A DNA stretch of 64,000 nucleotides. Origin: Rhizaria sp. SCN 62-66 (Eukaryota > Rhizaria, unplaced). Every line of letters starts with the position of its first letter. The first letter of the stretch is position 1. The stretch is from assembly GCA_001724265.1 (NCBI GenBank), contig MEDY01000066.1, positions 1 to 64,000 on the forward strand, in the 5' to 3' direction. Below are positions 19,144 through 31,795 of the stretch, in pieces. The position numbers and the translations under genes were made by a program. Under the pieces are notes generated by a model. It was given only the letters and a program-made list of their open reading frames with translations. It did not search any database and was not told the origin of the DNA.

Positions 19144-22100
19144 ATGCCCAAGTCGGACGGCGACTCGTTGAGGCTCCGCAAGCCCGACGACGCTAAGGAC
19201 GCGTCTTCGTCGCCCAAGGCACCGCAGCTCCAGCCCAGCTCTGACGGTACGTTTCAGTCCCGCGCGCCCGCGCACCTCGTTATGTCTCTTTGTCGTTCAG
19301 TGCCGCACACGCTCTGCCCGCTCGCATTGCTGCTCCGCTGCGTTGCACTGTTTCCCTCGCTGGCTTCCGTGCGCTGGGGGCGTTCCCCCTCCGCGGTTGT
19401 CCTTACGCATCGCCCTTTTATTTGCTGACGGAGCCACTCGGCCCCTCCCGCTACCCGGACCGCGCCGCTTTTCAACGGCCGCCTTACTGCTCCATACTCT
19501 GCATCACACACTCTCACACTCCTCTGACTCTTTTCCTTTTGCTCCCGTCTCGTTTCGCGCTTTGTGCCGCGCAGTGCACGCCGAGCTGGCCTCCGGCTCG
19601 ACCTACGATGGCAAGACCTTTCTCATCCCCAAGACGGCCGACACGGTCCAGTCCTTCATCAACCCGCGCTACATGAACTTCTTCACGTTCGCCGCCTACA
19701 CCACCATCACCATCAACTTCCTCCTCGCGTTCGTGGTCAAGGTCCCCATCGCCGTGAGCATCTGCATCTTCTTCTTCTGGCGCGCCGTCTACAACGGCGG
19801 CCTCGGCTACCTCCTCAACATCCAGTCTAAGCACCACAAGCTCACCGAGCTCTACATCCGCTACACCAAGGACCCTTCGACGCCGCTCGCCAAGTTTCTC
19901 GTCGGCATCGCCGCCCGCGCGATCCCCGACGGCTACACCACCGACTCCTTCCCGCCCGCCTTCAACGCCTGGCTCGTACGTTCGCCTCCAGTTTCAACGC
20001 AAAACGTTTATATAACAACGAAGATGTCGTTGTATAGTAACGTTACTTCGGAATAATATGGACATGTTATAACCCTAACATATAGTTCAACTTTATTCCT
20101 TAACATTCTCATCTTTGCAACTATACTCACTCTTATATAACATGTCCAATGTTCTCATATCGCTCCTCTGCATGGCGCTCCGCATCTCCACAGGTCTACA
20201 AGGGTCTGGTGAACTTCTCCCTGGTCAACGACTCGACGTCCTACTCATTCCTGTGCCTGCGCCTCGTGACCTTGCCGACCGAGTGGTCGCTGTGGGTGAT
20301 CATCCAGTACCTCATCGGCGTCGGCCTCTTCGTCTTCAACTGGTGGGCTAAGGTCGACGCGCACCGCTGCATCGGCACCTACTGCTGGTACTGGGGTGAC
20401 TTCTTCTACCGCAAGAACGTCAACCTCACCTTCGACGGCATCTTTGAACTTTTCCCGCACCCCATGTACACGGTCGGCTACTCTGTCTACTACGGCATCG
20501 CGCTCATCTCGCGCTCCTACACCGTGCTTTTCGTCTCGCTCGCGGCCCACATGTCGCAGCTTGTCTTCCTTGTCCTCGTCGAGGAGCCCCACATCAAGCG
20601 CACCTACGGCGACGGCTCCGACGCGCCCCAGCGCGACGAGAAGGCCCTCTACGACGCCTCTGAGGGCTGGTTCCCTTCGCGCCAGGAGTTTATCTACCTC
20701 GCCTCGGTCAACGTGCGCTCCGCGGGCACGTGGGCGCTCGCCGTCGCTGTCATCTACTCGACGCTCGTGGCCTTCATCACCGAGACGCCCACGCTCGCCG
20801 TCGCGCAAGTCGTGCTCTGGCGCCTCGTGCACTGGATCGGGCTCGGCGGCATTCTCTACTCGCAGTCCACCCGCCAGGTACGCACTCGACACAACGACGC
20901 AATATGTGCTGACCTTTGACTTGGATACTCAATATGATTTCTATATTTTGTTTTTAACGTAGTTATATTCTAAACTCACTCTCCACTCATAATATCCCCA
21001 CTTTTTTCGCAATGTTATTGTTTATTCTCACAGGCGTGGACCCGTGACTACGAGCGCCGCGGCCGTCCCCTGTACGAGGCCTTTTCACACTGGAAGATCA
21101 TCTACTCGCTCTCCTCCACGGTCAACGTCTGCGTCTTTGTTGCCTGTGCGATCCGCTACCTGCCGCCCTTCACCGCGGCCGCCCTGCTCAACGTGACCTT
21201 CCTGGCCAAGCTGGCCGTGGGCACCGTGCTGGGCCTTCTCGCGCTGTGGACTTCGTACTCGACCTACATGGCTGTGGGCGACTTCGGGTGGTACTTTGGC
21301 GACTTCTTCATCCCCCGCGACCAGTACCAGCACCAGCTCTGCTACACCGGTATCTACCGCTTCCTCAACAACCCCGACGCCGTAACCGGCTACGCGGGTC
21401 TCTACGGGCTCGCGCTCATCTGCGACGGCTGGACCATTTTCGGCCTTGCGCTCTTGTCGCAGTTGCTCAACACCGTTTTCCTGCGCTTCGTCGAGATCCC
21501 GCACATGCAGAAGATCTACGACTCGCAGGCCGTGCGTCCCCAGGGCCCGCTGCCCAAGAAGATCATGTCGCTCATCAAGGACACCATCCCCGTCCCCGAC
21601 CAGGTACGCCTCGCTTCTTTCCGTCGTATTTGCCGTTCATGCTACTGTCATTGACAAATTGTCTTTATTTTTGTGTCATATATTGCATTCTACTTCCGCA
21701 ATACTTGTTTTGAGTGGTAACTTGATTCACCAATCTCATGCCAGTATGACTCCGAAACATCTACTCACTTCTCGCAAATCAATTATTTTCTTGTTCATAA
21801 TGCCTCACCTGTCCAGGTCCGCGAGGGCAACGACAAGATCGTTACCGAGATGCGCGCCGTCAAGGCCCGCGCCATCGCCGAGGTGTACTCCATCTACAAG
21901 CGCGCCTCGCGCAACCGCAACACGGCCTCTGCCGAGGCGGCCGCCAAGTCGCACCGCGCGACGACGACCATCAGCGCCCCGCGCGTGGTGGCGCTCGGCG
22001 CCGCGCTCGAGGTCGAGTTCACCACCACGGCCGACCACGCGGACACCGACTGGTACGTCGTGCTTGTGACTCACTAAATATGACTTTTAAATAGCAGTAT

Positions 22101-22762
22101 AGCTTCAATATTAATCAAAGTTGAGCATCCTGATTTAATTTGTTTCGTCTATGTGTTCATTTTCATTCTGACTTCTCGTCACCTCATTGTAAATAATATA
22201 TTTTACTATACTTCACTCTGCTCTCCCAGGATCGGCATCTACGCCGTCGACACCCCCTCGGCGCCCGGGCTCGCGGACGGCATGTGGCTCTACGTGCCCG
22301 TGGGCGCTAAGGGCACCGTGACCTTCAAGCCCGCCTTCCTGCCCCGCACGGACGGCGTCTACGAGGTCCGCTACCACCGCCAGGTAAGTTGACAGAAGCA
22401 GACTGTGTCTACGCATATTCCACATACTGTTCAACGAAAATTACTCGTGTAATTTTGATGTTAAAGCCTCAAAATGTGCCTCAAAATTGTATTTTCACAC
22501 AATCTCTTTGATATTCGATCCTTCTTCTTTGTTCTCTCCTTTTCTTCAGGGCGAGTACGACGTCGTGGCTTCCCAGCCCGTGGTCGTTTCCTCCGACGCC
22601 GCCGTCAAGGCCCAGATCAACGCCGTGCACAGCCCCGTGATCTCGGCCAGCGCCTCCGGCGAGGAGACCCCCTGCGAGCTTGCTGATGCCGCTGCTAGCG
22701 TCGCTGACGCTGGCTCGGCCCCAGCGTCGCCCAAGGCCAAGAAGGGTAGCCAGAAGCTCTAA
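19144..22762 (+). CDS. CHO2: Phosphatidylethanolamine N-methyltransferase, CHO2 type
   Basis: Seven exons (19144-19246, 19575-19975, 20194-20877, 21034-21603, 21817-22052, 22230-22383, 22550-22762) join in frame to 786 residues, stop TAA. Donors are GTACGT/GTACGC except GTAAGT in the last intron. CHO2 carries out the first SAM-dependent methylation of phosphatidylethanolamine in the ER. Two methyltransferase units show the same signature: WYWGDFFYRKN...FPHPMYTVGY near residue 233 and WYFGDFFIPRD...NNPDAVTGY near residue 483. Many hydrophobic segments surround them. A C-terminal beta-rich module near 640-720 (IGIYAVDTPS, GVYEVRYHRQ) resembles the tail of fungal Cho2. Single-domain animal PEMT is about 200 residues, so the two-domain form is clear. 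Confidence 0.93.
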
Positions 22763-24386
22763 GTGCCGGATCTAAGTGCCGCCGTCTAGACTTCGAGGCA
22801 AGCACCCCATTATGCGTGGCTAAGTGCCTCCGTACTGGCGATCGCCTTCAAGCCCGGTGACAGCAGTCAGTTCAGGCGCCGCAGCTCGGTAATGATGATG
22901 TCAAGAGACCACTGTGAGGGTGTGCTCGAGCAGGGTCGTGCTGCGATCGCGTCATGTGTGGGGTGTTTGGAGTCGTGAGTATGTGTGCTGATGCAAACTT
23001 GAGGTATTTAACACGAATTACGCGTGTGTGATGTGTGCTCACTTTGACACAACGTGCAACAAAAACAACAAATACCTCACAGAAGGCTCCTAATTATTGT
23101 TGCACAACACACGGCCACAACTCCACACTTGCACCTTACATAGCGCTCGTACACTGCTTCCTTCTGTTGTGCTTTTTCACGGCTGCTGCTGTTGCTGTTG
23201 TTATTTGCTGTTTTCTTGACTGTTCCTTTTATAAGCCCAGTCTGTGCGTCTGTAGCTACTCCTACATTCTCGCATGCTGTTGTGTAACTAGTGCAAATTC
23301 TATTTTTAATTTGTTTTTCATTCGTTTCATCTGTTGTACACCCTCCTTTGTTGTCAACTGTTCTCGTGTGCTCCCACATGCTCCACCGCAACCTGGCACG
23401 CTGTTATTGTATTTATAACTAAACTAAATATTAGCGGCAGCAATGCGTCCTGTTTGTGCTTGTGGCTGTGCGTGGCTAGTGCACGTACTGCTAGTTAACG
23501 CTACATTTGTAGATAGCGTTATTCGTTATTGTAGTTGTTGTCTGTCGTCTGTGGTTGCGTTACTTTTATGTGGCTATGTGGATGCATACGTTCGAAACAA
23601 CGGTCACTATTCTACTCTTTTTCGCCCTGACTGATGGAAGTAGTCAAACTCGTTGTCGTTAGTCAGAGTAGACTTGGTGAGAATTATGACAGCTGTTGGA
23701 GATGTGTGGCAATCTGTCCTTATTTGGGACGAAGAATTACGATCTACTATCCCCCATAAAGAGTAACTTTTTGATTTAAGATCATCAAATCGTCGCAATT
23801 CGTGCCGAGGTATTTGACATCAGTAGTAGTACCCAAGCTCTGAAGTCTGTATTATAATTAGCTTGAAAACACAAAGAAACAAACAATTTTTAGAGGAAAA
23901 AAGGTTTACAACGCACAAATACGAGCACCGTAATTTGCGCAATGATTGGCCCTCTACTCTAGCAAAGACATGCCTACTGCTCCTATCATGTAACATCGCG
24001 AGTAGATATGCCGTCAAAACATAACAAAACAACAGAAAGAGAAAAACAAGAGGCCTGAACCAAGAAGTCCATAGGTTTAGCCCCGTATATAGGCGAGTCT
24101 TAGTGTCGCTCACGATCGCAGGCGTACTCAAACGTGAGTGTGTGGACTTGTGAAAGGTGGCGACAGCTGAAAGACGAAGGCGTTGATGACAATGAATGTA
24201 CAAATGGATTATAACAACACAGACAGATGAAACAAAACAAGAACAACAAAAGATCTAAGCTGACTGAGCCTGTTTTCTTAACTTTTGGAAAAGTGAAAAG
24301 CGATGAGCTTTCGCTTCGAAGAGTTCTTTGTTTCGCAATCAGTTCACTTTAAACTATTCTTATATTCTACTTCTTTGCTGAGGAGC
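22763..24386. other. Convergent spacer (CHO2 / LIM gene)
   Basis: About 1.6 kb of AT-rich sequence between two stop codons. Open frames present are short, AT-rich and without recognisable motifs. No RNA gene was recognised. Confidence 0.5.
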
Positions 24387-26120
24387 TTAGAAGAGGCCCT
24401 TCTGCTTCTTGAGCTCAGCCTGGCGCCATTGCTGCATGGCGTTGAAGGCGACCTTAGTCAGGCCGAATACGGCCTCGAAGTCGGCGTCGGTGAGGCGCTG
24501 CTCCTTCTTCGAGCGGTCCACCGAGGGAGGCAGGTGCGCGTTGTACTTGAGCTGCTCGTGGGTGTAGAACTGCTGCTCGGGCAGCTTGGGCACGTTGTCC
24601 TCGGCGTCCTCCTCGTTCGGCGGGGTGCCGTTGCTGGGGGACTTAGACAGAACATCCTAAAAAACAAGGGTGAACATAAAGCAAGATTGTGAGACAAGGC
24701 TGACGAAAATAAAGTCTTATGAATTGAAAATAAAACATAATATAAACGATATCTAAAAGATACACATCGCACTGAAATAAACTTTGAAATAGAGAATATA
24801 AATGTATATCTCCGAAAGTCGGATTTAGACAACGGTAGATGGACATACCTGGCGGACCTTGACGACGTCCGAGCCACCGTGGGCGACGCTCTTGCGCGGC
24901 TGCGACGACGGCGCCGGCGCCGCGGGCTCGCCCTCGGCCGTGGCAGGAGCCCCGGACGCGGCGGCGGCGAGGGACGCGCGGGCGGCGGGCGCGCAGCCGC
25001 CGCAGTAGAAGCCCTCACCGACGCGGGAGCAGCCGGACTGGGCGAGCGCGGTCTTGCAGCCGGCGCACGTCCAGCATTGCTGGTGGAAGAAGAAGTCGAG
25101 CACCTGAAGGTACTCGCCGTCGATGACCTTGTCGCACTGCTTGCAGAACTTGCCGAACTTCTTGACGAAGTGGTCGGGGCAGTAGATGTTGCCCTCGTGG
25201 AGGTGGAACGCCTCGGTCTCCATCACGTGGCCGTCGAAGTCGCACGTGAAGCACTCGGGGTGGTAGTGCCGGTCCTTGACGACCGAGACCTTGCCGGTGA
25301 TATTCTTGGTGCACTTGACGCAGCGCACGGCGAGCTCGCTCTCGTAGCAGCCGTCGCACACGGGGTTCTGGTTGTGGATGCGGTACTGCGACGACTTGAG
25401 CGGCTGTGTGCACATCGAGCACACGAAGTGATCCGGGTGGTACGAGTTGCCGTTGGCGTTGACGTAGGAGCCGATAATCACGGCCTTGCAGTGCGCGCAC
25501 TTGGGGTTGAAGGTCGCGTAGTAATCCTTCTCGCAGTAGAACTTGCCGTCCTTCTCCAGGAACCCCACGCCCGCAAGCGAGGAGGAGCACGTGCAGCACT
25601 TAAAGCACGTGTCGTGGAAGTCCTTGCCCTTGGCCACCAGCGACGACGTCGTGCCGTCGAGCGGCTTGGAGCAGCCGTGGCACAGGGGCTCGCCATTGCC
25701 GCCGCTGCTCGAGCTCACCACTTTCGCGGCGGGAGCCGCGGACGACGAGGACGAGGAGGAAGACGCGGATGCGCTGTTGTTGACTGCGACGTTGAGCTTG
25801 TTGATTGCGTTGGCGAGGTCGGCGTCGTTCTTAGACGTCGAAGACGACGACGAGGACGCAGCGGCGGGCGCGGCGGCGGCGGCAGGGGCAGCGGTGGGCG
25901 CGGCGGTAGCGGCAGCGGCCGGGGGCGGAGGCAGGTCATCATCGGGGGTCAGGTAGTCAACGGGGACCCAGCCGGAAGCGCCGTCCATCTCAGCGAGAGC
26001 CCATCCGCTGTCGTTGACGCTCGAGACGAGAACCTTGTCGCCGATGCGGATCGACATCTCGGTGTCGTCGGCGGCCTCGTGATGGTACGAGACGGTCGCG
26101 GTGTAGGGCACGGACGCCAT
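24387..26120 (-). CDS. SH3 - four LIM - villin headpiece cytoskeletal protein (abLIM-like)
   Basis: Exons 26120-24849 and 24656-24387 join in frame (donor GTATGT) to 513 residues, stop TAA. Domains in order: an SH3 domain at 1-60 (ATVSYHHEAADDTEMSIRIG, SGWALAEMD, GWVPVDYL); an Ala/Ser linker; four LIM zinc-finger pairs at about 150-400 (starting CHGC, CAHC, CVKC, CKQC); then a C-terminal villin headpiece (residues ~450-513; RLTDADFEAVFGLTKVAF, LKKQKGLF). The headpiece binds F-actin, so this is probably a cortical actin scaffold. Animal abLIM proteins have four LIMs and a headpiece but no N-terminal SH3. The headpiece is on its own exon. The head-to-head neighbour is the kinesin, 854 bases away. 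Confidence 0.93.
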
Positions 26121-26974
26121 GCTGAAGACACGAAGACGCAACGCAAAGCAAAGCAACGCGACGCAAAGCAGACCGGGGGAGAGTGGCAGCGGCGAGAGAG
26201 AGAGGAAGTGGGGGGGTGAGGGCGGATTGGCAATGGTGGGGTTTGGGAGTAACGGTGTTTGGGAAGAGGGTGTGTGGTGGGAGAGCATGCGCAAGCGAAG
26301 CGGATACAGAACGCAATGTATGTGCCACATAACGTTCAAGGATATAATGTGGGCTTGAGAGACAAAAGCGAAGCTTTAGGATGCGGTTTCAACGTTGCAA
26401 AGAGTCGAAGGCGGGGAGAAAGGGCTGACGAGGGGCGAGGCAAAAGTAGCACATTCTGGAGGTATAGCTTACCTCAGAACGGCACCGTGACGCAACACCT
26501 GCATAATACTTCTCATGAACAGTCTGTGCAAGGAATATCATGTCCTGAATACAGCCTTAGTACGCGCAAAATTGCCTGCTTTTCTGATATCTGGGCGCGT
26601 GTGTGTGGCAGGCTTCCATCACCCATCCACTTGCAGCCTGATTTTTCGCGAACCAGCTACTGCTGCGACACAGCGAGCGAGCCGTTAGAGAGTGGAACCT
26701 AACCGTTGGTCGCGGCTATGAGTTAGGACGCTTTAATATGGCATGAACTTAACGTGAAATTGACTGCACGTGTGTGTTTATATATGTTTGTGTGTTAATC
26801 TTAATGATTAAAAAAGTTAATCTCTGATACAACCTGACTTCCTCGGTCTACGGGCCGAAACCGTACCGACACGCGGAGCCCTCGACTGCCTATCTAGCCC
26901 ACTCTCTCTCAGCCTCGCATCTCACCCTATCCTTCAATTCTATCACGATATCAACTCTACGTCCTTTACAGCCA
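26121..26974. promoter_or_regulatory. Divergent intergenic region between LIM gene and kinesin
   Basis: The two start codons face away from each other over 854 bases, so both promoters lie here. The LIM side has a purine-rich tract (26160-26290). I see no clear shared element. Confidence 0.5.
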
Positions 26975-29900
26975 ATGCGTTCTACGCTGCCCCGTCCCAC
27001 GACGACGCGCGTGGGCGCCAGTGCGGTGTCGCGCCCCGCATCTTCTCGCCTCGGCAACAAGGAAAACGTCGCAACCCCTCTCGACGACGCTCCCGCCTCC
27101 AAGATGGCGTTTGGACGCCCCGTTCCTGCCAACACCGGCGTTGGCAAGCCCCTTGCGCCACGTTCTACCACTGGTGTTCTCTCGATGGCCGGCCCTATCA
27201 CACCCTCTCGTGCTCCCGCGCGCCCGCGCACCGGCATGGACGACGGTACGTATCCACGACCTTAACGTCAACTCCACAAAAGCTGGGATATCTCCATAGA
27301 TTTGTTGCACATCGAAGAGAAACGTGGTCACGCAATGTTACACAACTAGAATTGCCCCGTTACTAAATTAATTTTCTGTTTTCTTTTATTTTTATGCCGT
27401 TCAACCCGTGTGTAGGCGTTGAGGACGACTTCGTCCTGCTGCCCGAGGCCCTTTCCTCCGGCATCAACAGCGCCCTCTCGACCCGCATCACAAACAACAA
27501 GTTCGACTTCCGCAAGAAGGACGAGCAGCAGACGGCGCTCATTGCCACGTTCCGCGCTCTGGTGACGGAGATCCACGCGCGCATGGCGTCCGGCCAGCGC
27601 TCGCTTGACCTCGCTCTGAATGAGCGCCGCACGCTGGGCGAGAAGGAGCGCGAGGCCACTGCGGTTAAGGAGACGCTGGAGAAAAAGTGCCAGACGCTCG
27701 AGGATGACATCACGAAGCTCAAGGAGATTGCCAAGAAGATGCGCCGCGCGTACGACTCGACCCGCAGCGACCTGAACCAAAAGGAAAGCGAGCTCACTGT
27801 CACCAGCAGCAACCGCAGCGTGCTAGAGTCGCGCCTCAACGAGCTCGAGAGCACGCGCATGAGCAATTCTGAGCGCCTCCGCGAGGCTGAGAAAGAGCTC
27901 GCGGCCGTGCGCGAGCGTCTCCGCACCGAGGAGGAGGCTGGCGTGAAGCTGCGTGCTCAGGTCACCGAGAAGGACAACGAGCTCTCACGCACCATGGCGA
28001 TGCTGGGCACGGCGCAGAGCTACCACCAGTCGTCGGCGACGCAGCTGCAGGAGCAGGTGCGCGAGCTCATCGACGGCAAGCACAAGGCTGAGCTGGAGCT
28101 GCGCGACGCGCGGTCCGAGCTCGCGGGACTCAAGGCGTCGCTCACGAGTGCGCAGGAACTCGTGGCCAGCGCATCCACCGACAAGTCCGCCGTCGTGCAC
28201 GAGCGCGACGATGCGATCAAGTCGCTCACGGTGCTGCAGACGCAGCTGGAGGAGCTGCGGCGCCAGCTGGGAGAGAACGCCGCCGCGCTGTCAGCAGCCC
28301 AGAGCGAGCTGCAGACCGTGAGCATGAACTACGCGGCCGAGAAGCAGAGCAAGGAGTACGAGGCCAAGCAGAAGGACGACGCACAGGAGCGCGCTGTGGC
28401 GCTGCACACCGAGGTGATGCAGGTCAAGCAGCAGCTCATGGACGCCATCACAGAGACCAACAACTTGCGTCAGGAGCTGTCCCGCGCCAAGGAGGAATTC
28501 GCGACGCAGCGTGAGGCGCTCACCACTTCCCACGCCGCCGAGAAGGTCGCTTGGAGCGAGAAGGCGGCCGCGAACGAGGAGAAGTGGCAGGCTGAGCGCA
28601 CGGCGCTTGATGAGCGCTTCAACTCTGAGCGCTGCAGGCTCGAGAGTGAGGGCAAGGTCCTTCAGGTACGTCCCAGTTCGAACTTTTACTACTCTTCAAT
28701 CTTTAAGTGTATTAACATATTAATTCCGCAGAAATGTCAAATAAGTTGTTTTTTGTCATTTGTTCTTGTGTAAAGACATTCTTTAATTGAGTTCATCACA
28801 AACTTCTGTTGTGCTGTATCTCAAATATTGCGTTCTCCTGTCACTACTTGCTATTTTGTTTCGAACTATCACAGGAGGAGCTGCGTCTGATCCGCGAGTC
28901 CCGCGAGTCCCTGCTGCGCTCATCCTCTGAGAAGGACCTCGAGTTCGAGCGCCTGACGATGGAGGCGAGCACGCTCCGCCGCAACGTGGGCGCGACTCAG
29001 GAGGCGAGCATGGCGACCATCTGCGCGCTGGAGCTGGAGAACAAGCGTCTGCAGACGCAACTGGCGGACAAGGCGGACCTGCTGGCCAAGATTGAGGATC
29101 AGGAGAAGCTTGTCAGCGACCTGCGCGCGCAAATGTACACCGGCGAGCACATGCGCCGCAAGATGCACAACCAGATCCAGGAACTCAAGGGCAACATCCG
29201 CGTCCTGGGACGCATCCGCCCCTTCCTGGGCCACGACTCCGAGTCCGAGTACCGCACGCTCGACTGTTCGGCGGACGAGAAGAGCGTCAAGATCTACACC
29301 GACCGCTCGGAGAAGCCCTACGCGTTCACGTTCGACCGTATCCTTCCCCCCGGGTCGTCGCAGGTCCAGGTCTTCGACGAGGTGTCGCAGCTCGTGCAGT
29401 CCGCGCTCGACGGCTACCACGTCTGCCTCTTCTCGTACGGCCAGACCGGCTCCGGCAAGACGCACACCATGTCTGGTGGCCGCGGCGAGGTATGCTTTGT
29501 TTGAGACTGATTATTCGCATGCATATTTCACACAATTCATGGAAACTTCAACGAAACCAATCGATTGCAATGTAAACCAAACGCCTAAAACATGTTTATT
29601 TAATATGGCTCACTTAATCAAAACGCTTCTTATTCACTCCTCTCTTTTCAGCACGCTGGTATCATTCCCCGGTCCGTGGCCAAGATCCTCGAGTCTGCGC
29701 AGTCGTACAACCAGCAGGGCTGGACGTACAGCATGGAGGCGGCCTTCTCCGAGATCTACAACGACAAGCTCATCGACCTGCTTAACGACAACGGCCAGGA
29801 CTGCGCGCTCGAGATCCGTCGCGAGAACAACCGGACCTACGTCCCCGGGCTCACGCGCACCGCAGTGACCTCCGCCGCCGCGCTCGACAGCCTCATGGCA

Positions 29901-30870
29901 CGCGCCAACAAGAACCGCTCGACCGCGACGACGGACATGAACGAGCGCTCGTCGCGCTCGCACCTCATCTTCACGCTGTACTTGCACGGCCGCAACGAGG
30001 AGCAGCGCGTCGAGCTCAAGGGCACCCTCAACCTCTGCGACCTCGCCGGTTCAGAGCGCCTCGACCGCTCCAAGGTCGCTGGCGACCGCCTTAAGGAGAC
30101 GCAGGCCATCAACAAGTCGCTCTCCGCGCTCTCGGATGTGTTCATTGCACTTAGCAAGGGTGCTCCCCACGTTCCTTTCCGCAACTCGAAGCTTACTTAC
30201 TTCCTCCAGGTGCGTCGACCAAACTAGTTTAACACATATATCTCATCTGAACTGTTATTACATGCGTTTAAATTTTGCAATGATGTCTGAAATAGTATTA
30301 TGTTTGTAAAACATATCTTTTCGCTCACTTTACTTCCAATATCATTCCGCCTTAACACGTTTTCTTCCCCAGGACTGCTTCGCTGGCGACGGTAAGACGA
30401 TGATGGTTGTGAACCTCTCCCCCACGATGGCCTCGTGCTCTGAGTCCCTCTGCTCCCTGCGCTTTGCCTCGACTGTGAGCCAGGTCCACCTGGGCACTGC
30501 CAAGAAGCACATCAACAAGACGGGCGGCGCGGCCTCGGGTGGCGACTCTGTCAACACCTACAGCGAAAGCGACTGCGGCACGCCCTTTTCCCCCGCCGAC
30601 GGCGGCGACGACGAGGACGCCGGCGACGACGCCGACGCCGCCAGCAGCTCCGCCGCGCCCACGGCCTTCCGCAAGCGCACACTCGCGCAGTCCGGCCCCA
30701 GCTACATGCAGCAGACGGCGCGCGCGCGCACGGTCACCACCGGCACCGCGGCCGGCAGCGTCATGGGCGCGGGCGTCGGCGCCGGCAGCGGCATCCCCCG
30801 CATGGGCACGATGACGGGCGGCAACGGCGGCTCCAAGAAGCTCACCGTCAGCGCCATCACGCGCAAGTAA
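26975..30870 (+). CDS. Kinesin-14 (C-terminal motor)
   Basis: Exons 26975-27245, 27416-28665, 28875-29489, 29652-30209 and 30373-30870 join in frame to 1,063 residues, stop TAA. Donors are GTACGT twice, GTATGC and GTGCGT. A basic, Pro-rich head (1-95) carries a KEN box (K29-E30-N31). Residues ~100-600 are coiled coil. The neck NQIQELKGNIRVLGRIRPF leads into the motor (~600-920), with P-loop GQTGSGKTHT near 695, switch I NERSSRSH and switch II LCDLAGSERL. The motor at the C-terminal end with this neck identifies a kinesin-14 (Ncd/KIFC1/Kar3), a minus-end-directed spindle motor. About 120 disordered residues follow the motor, which is longer than usual. Confidence 0.95.
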
Positions 30871-31219
30871 GGGGCTGACAGATGATCTAAGAGGAGGGTA
30901 CTGAGATTGGATATGACTGCAAGCTCCTCCTGAGACATTCTCTCTTTTTTGTTCGTTGTTGGCTGGATTTTAAGTTAGTTTCTTTTGTTTTTCAAGTTTT
31001 TTCAGTGATTATGTTCCTTCTGATCGAGCTTGTTTCTGCTTGCGTGTGCTCACGCGAAGGAATGTGTTGGTTTCACTCCCTCAGTAGTTAGAAATATGAG
31101 TCTAAGTTACGTTTTATGTTTAATTGTTTGCTTTCAATCGTCTCTTGTTTGTTATATTTTGCGTATAACAGCGAGAGCACACATAGAAGTGTCGTGAAGT
31201 TCGTTTGGGGGTGTTAAAA

Positions 31220-31239
31220 GTCTCTTGGTCAAAAGAGAC
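31220..31239. other. Short inverted repeat (hairpin)
   Basis: GTCTCTT and AAGAGAC flank a six-base loop. No U-rich tract follows directly. It lies about 350 bases after the kinesin stop; role unknown. Confidence 0.5.
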
Positions 31240-31752
31240 AAACAAACGTGTTACGTGCGTTTACGTTTTTGAGAGCGTAAGCAAGCGGTTCTTTACAACT
31301 GTAAACTGGTCCCTCTCTTCTAAAGAGTGTATCGTATACAGTGGTGTGTTTGAGTCGAGTCACTCACTTTAAGTAGTGGGCGCTGCACAAACCGACGCCG
31401 AGCAGAGCCGAGTAGTCAAATGTTGTTGTGACGTAGAGCAACGACAAAGCGTAACAGCCAGGTATTAAATAACAAAATACAGAACTATATTAGCAAAATG
31501 AAACAAGATGCCGCATTAGGTCAGCGATATGCACGAAGATGAAAAGAGCTATGTATAAAAGCGAAACTGTCAGTATTACTGTAATCAAGTGAATACTGCC
31601 TGGCACACATGTGGCCATCGTGTTTACGACTTGTTGAATGAATAACCAAATAAATATTACGTGAGTGGCACGACAACACCGCAACGCTAAGATAGAACAA
31701 ACACACAGCTCGCATGACGATTGTACCTCTCGACACAGTCGGCTCTGGCTGT

Positions 31753-31786
31753 CTGCTCACGGTCGCTCGCATTGCTCACAGTCAGT
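31753..31786. repeat. Dispersed 16-mer motif, intergenic copies
   Basis: CTGCTCACGGTCGCT and TTGCTCACAGTCAGT are near copies of the reverse complement of AGTGACYGTGRGCAGC. They lie in non-coding sequence just after the Erv1 stop codon. Confidence 0.6.
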
Positions 31787-31795
31787 CGCCCGCGC

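Larger units (their letters stand above)
30871..31795. other. Convergent spacer (kinesin / Erv1)
   Basis: AT-rich, without a coding frame of the local style. It holds a perfect 7-bp hairpin at 31220-31239 and, next to the Erv1 stop, copies of the dispersed motif (31753-31786). Confidence 0.5.

Noticed and set aside
20149-20919. Treating each CHO2 open stretch as a separate gene
   Set aside because: The stretches join with GTACGT/GTACGC donors and AG acceptors in phase and together give one complete CHO2.
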